Shown here piece after piece: positions 14,263 through 15,617 of a DNA stretch of 15,617 bases. Position numbers and translations under genes: made by a program. The stretch spans positions 1-15,617 of the forward strand of contig WTAG01000327.1 in assembly GCA_013139755.1 (NCBI GenBank), given 5' to 3'. The notes beneath the pieces are model-generated. The model was not told the DNA's origin and did not search any database. It was given only the letters and a program-made list of their open reading frames with translations. Origin of the DNA: Methylomarinum sp. Its GTDB lineage: Bacteria > Pseudomonadota > Gammaproteobacteria > Methylococcales > Methylomonadaceae. Position 1 is the stretch's first letter. Every line of letters begins with the position of its first letter.

Positions 14263-15291
14263 ATGGCATCTACATCCCTACGCTGGCTTATCTATGGCTT
14301 TGCTTTCGGCCTCAGCTTCCCATTAACTGCATTGTCTATTGATATTACACTCAATAACATGCCATTTTCTTGGCTCAGCATTAAACAAGCACATGAGCAT
14401 AACTTCCTGCATTGGATCATTGATTGCGCGCCTTTTATTCTAAGTTTTACTGGCTATATCATCGGTATGCAAAAGCATCGATTGGAACAACATGCTAAAA
14501 ATTTAGAGGCTCAAGTACTTGAGCGCACGACACGTCTAGCCAATGCCTTAAATGAAGCCAGATCGGCAAACCAGGCCAAGTCAGAATTTTTATCTCGAAT
14601 GAGTCATGAGTTGCGCACGCCCTTAAACGCAATCATTGGTTTTGGACAACTCATTGAATTAGATAAAGAAATATTAATTAAAGAACACCAAGATAATGTC
14701 CATGAAATTATGGTTGCCAGCCATCATTTATTAAATATGATTACCGAAGTACTTGACTTAATAAAAATTGAAGCTAATCAAATGGAAATAGTCATGGATG
14801 ACATATCCATTGACACACTGCTACACGAATCTATTCAACTCATTTCTACTCAAGCAAAAGCACATCAATTAAAGTTAGTAAACCATATCAGTAATAAAGG
14901 CTACAGCGTAAGAGCTGATGCTACCCGTCTAAAACAAATACTCATCAACCTTCTCTCTAACGCCGTAAAATACAACCATGAAAAAGGTAGCATTACCTTA
15001 TGGTGTAACATCACCAATAAAAATCAACTTCGTATCTGCATTACAGATACGGGTGAAGGTATACCAGCAGATAAGATCAATCAATTATTTATTCCTTTCG
15101 AACGTTTAAATTCATCGAAAAATGTTGACGGCACAGGTATTGGACTGACCATTTCAAAACATTTAATTGAACTCATGAATGGATCAATCGGCGTTGACAG
15201 CACTCCTGGCAAAGGCAGTACCTTCTGGGTGGAACTTACAATGTCTGATAATATGGCGGCTCGTAAGACGGATACGTACCCAGACATATAG
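14263..15291 (+). CDS. Membrane sensor histidine kinase
   Basis: A 342-residue kinase. Two membrane helices (about 8-27 and 51-69) enclose a short sensor loop (about 28-50, AHEHNFLHWIID). A coiled linker (about 72-107) leads to the dimerisation/phospho-acceptor domain with His115 in the H-box SHELRTPLN. The ATP-binding domain has the N-box (Asn233 in NLLSNAVKY), G1 DTGEGI (262-267), the F-region FIPFERL and G2 GTGIGL (290-295), all intact. There is no receiver or HPt domain, so it is a classical rather than hybrid kinase, yet no response regulator gene is adjacent in the window. The periplasmic loop is too short for a ligand domain, so it may sense a membrane signal. No strong ribosome binding site precedes the ATG at 14263. 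Confidence 0.92.
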   Translation: MASTSLRWLIYGFAFGLSFPLTALSIDITLNNMPFSWLSIKQAHEHNFLHWIIDCAPFILSFTGYIIGMQKHRLEQHAKNLEAQVLERTTRLANALNEARSANQAKSEFLSRMSHELRTPLNAIIGFGQLIELDKEILIKEHQDNVHEIMVASHHLLNMITEVLDLIKIEANQMEIVMDDISIDTLLHESIQLISTQAKAHQLKLVNHISNKGYSVRADATRLKQILINLLSNAVKYNHEKGSITLWCNITNKNQLRICITDTGEGIPADKINQLFIPFERLNSSKNVDGTGIGLTISKHLIELMNGSIGVDSTPGKGSTFWVELTMSDNMAARKTDTYPDI

Positions 15292-15441
15292 CTAGTTTAC
15301 TCGCGGTGAACGAAAGAATGCGCTATCATTTCATCATTCTACGGGCTGAATGAATTGTATCCGGTCTGGAAAATATACTTGCCAATGTTATAATTCAGCT
15401 ACTAAGTTTGCCAATTACTAGAGAGTAAAAACAGACGCGCC

Positions 15442-15617
15442 ATGGATCAACCAACTAAGATCTGGAAAAAGCCTGATAGCAAACAGACAATAGCCCCAGA
15501 AAAACAAGCTTCACTGACCATTATTAAAGGCAGTCCCCTAGGTGAAATTTTTATTTTGGATAGTGAAGAAGTGCTTGGTCGCTGCAATGGCTCCACCATC
15601 ATTCTGACGGATATTAG
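15442..15617 (+). CDS. FHA-domain protein, N-terminal fragment (partial)
   Basis: An ATG at 15442 opens a frame running off the right edge (58 full codons). After a polar leader (MDQPTKIWKKPDSK), residues about 24-58 read as the start of a forkhead-associated domain. It has strands LTIIKGSPLGEIFIL, then VLGR (the conserved Gly-Arg) and STIILTDI, which precedes the usual Ser-Arg-x-His. FHA domains bind phosphothreonine peptides. In many gammaproteobacteria this leader-plus-FHA arrangement fronts a GGDEF diguanylate cyclase, but the C-terminal part is outside the window, so this is only a guess. The ribosome binding site is weak. Confidence 0.7.
   Translation, partial: MDQPTKIWKKPDSKQTIAPEKQASLTIIKGSPLGEIFILDSEEVLGRCNGSTIILTDI

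Overview
The window looks like chromosomal DNA of an AT-rich gammaproteobacterium. Three genes have close Enterobacteriaceae counterparts (GlrR, YajR, EfpL/YeiP). An acyltransferase of the PEP-CTERM/exosortase-associated type points to an environmental biofilm former; a Methylococcales-like methanotroph is my best guess, but this is inference. There is no rRNA, tRNA, CRISPR array, phage or transposase gene. Mobile-type DNA is limited to small non-coding elements: two MITE-like inverted-repeat elements, one REP doublet and one single REP.

Layout. Positions 1-1659: the end of a QseG-like coiled-coil gene, then glrR, a sigma-54 response regulator. Positions 1660-2529: a 308-bp MITE-like element directly after the glrR stop, then two perfect and two near-perfect GlrR-type operators (TGTC-N10-GACA) and a textbook -24/-12 sigma-54 promoter. 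That promoter drives a small secreted EF-hand protein (2530-2865). Positions 2866-3362: a non-coding stretch full of palindromes and competing hairpins, ahead of the PEP-CTERM-associated acyltransferase (3363-4121). Positions 4122-4363: a REP doublet between convergent genes.

Positions 4364-8335, all on the minus strand: two paralogous proteins with a zinc ribbon plus YwqK/MORN-type repeats, a 208-bp MITE-like element, a four-helix membrane protein with a long extracytoplasmic coil, and an overlapping SPFH-like/coiled-coil protein. The last two are translationally coupled, and I recognise no named system for this cassette. Divergent from it is efpL (8416-8982), followed by a REP and a small VOC-fold protein (9200-9577).

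Positions 9699-14013: yajR (MFS transporter) divergent from uvrA (nucleotide excision repair). Positions 14263-15291: an orphan membrane histidine kinase. Position 15442 to the end: the start of an FHA-domain protein.

The best-supported new reading is a local regulatory circuit. GlrR, encoded at 283-1659, probably acts through the adjacent TGTC-N10-GACA sites and the sigma-54 promoter at 2455 to express the secreted calcium-binding EF-hand protein. This target differs from the glmY/rpoE targets known in enterobacteria. The second candidate novelty is the minus-strand membrane/coiled-coil/zinc-ribbon cassette.
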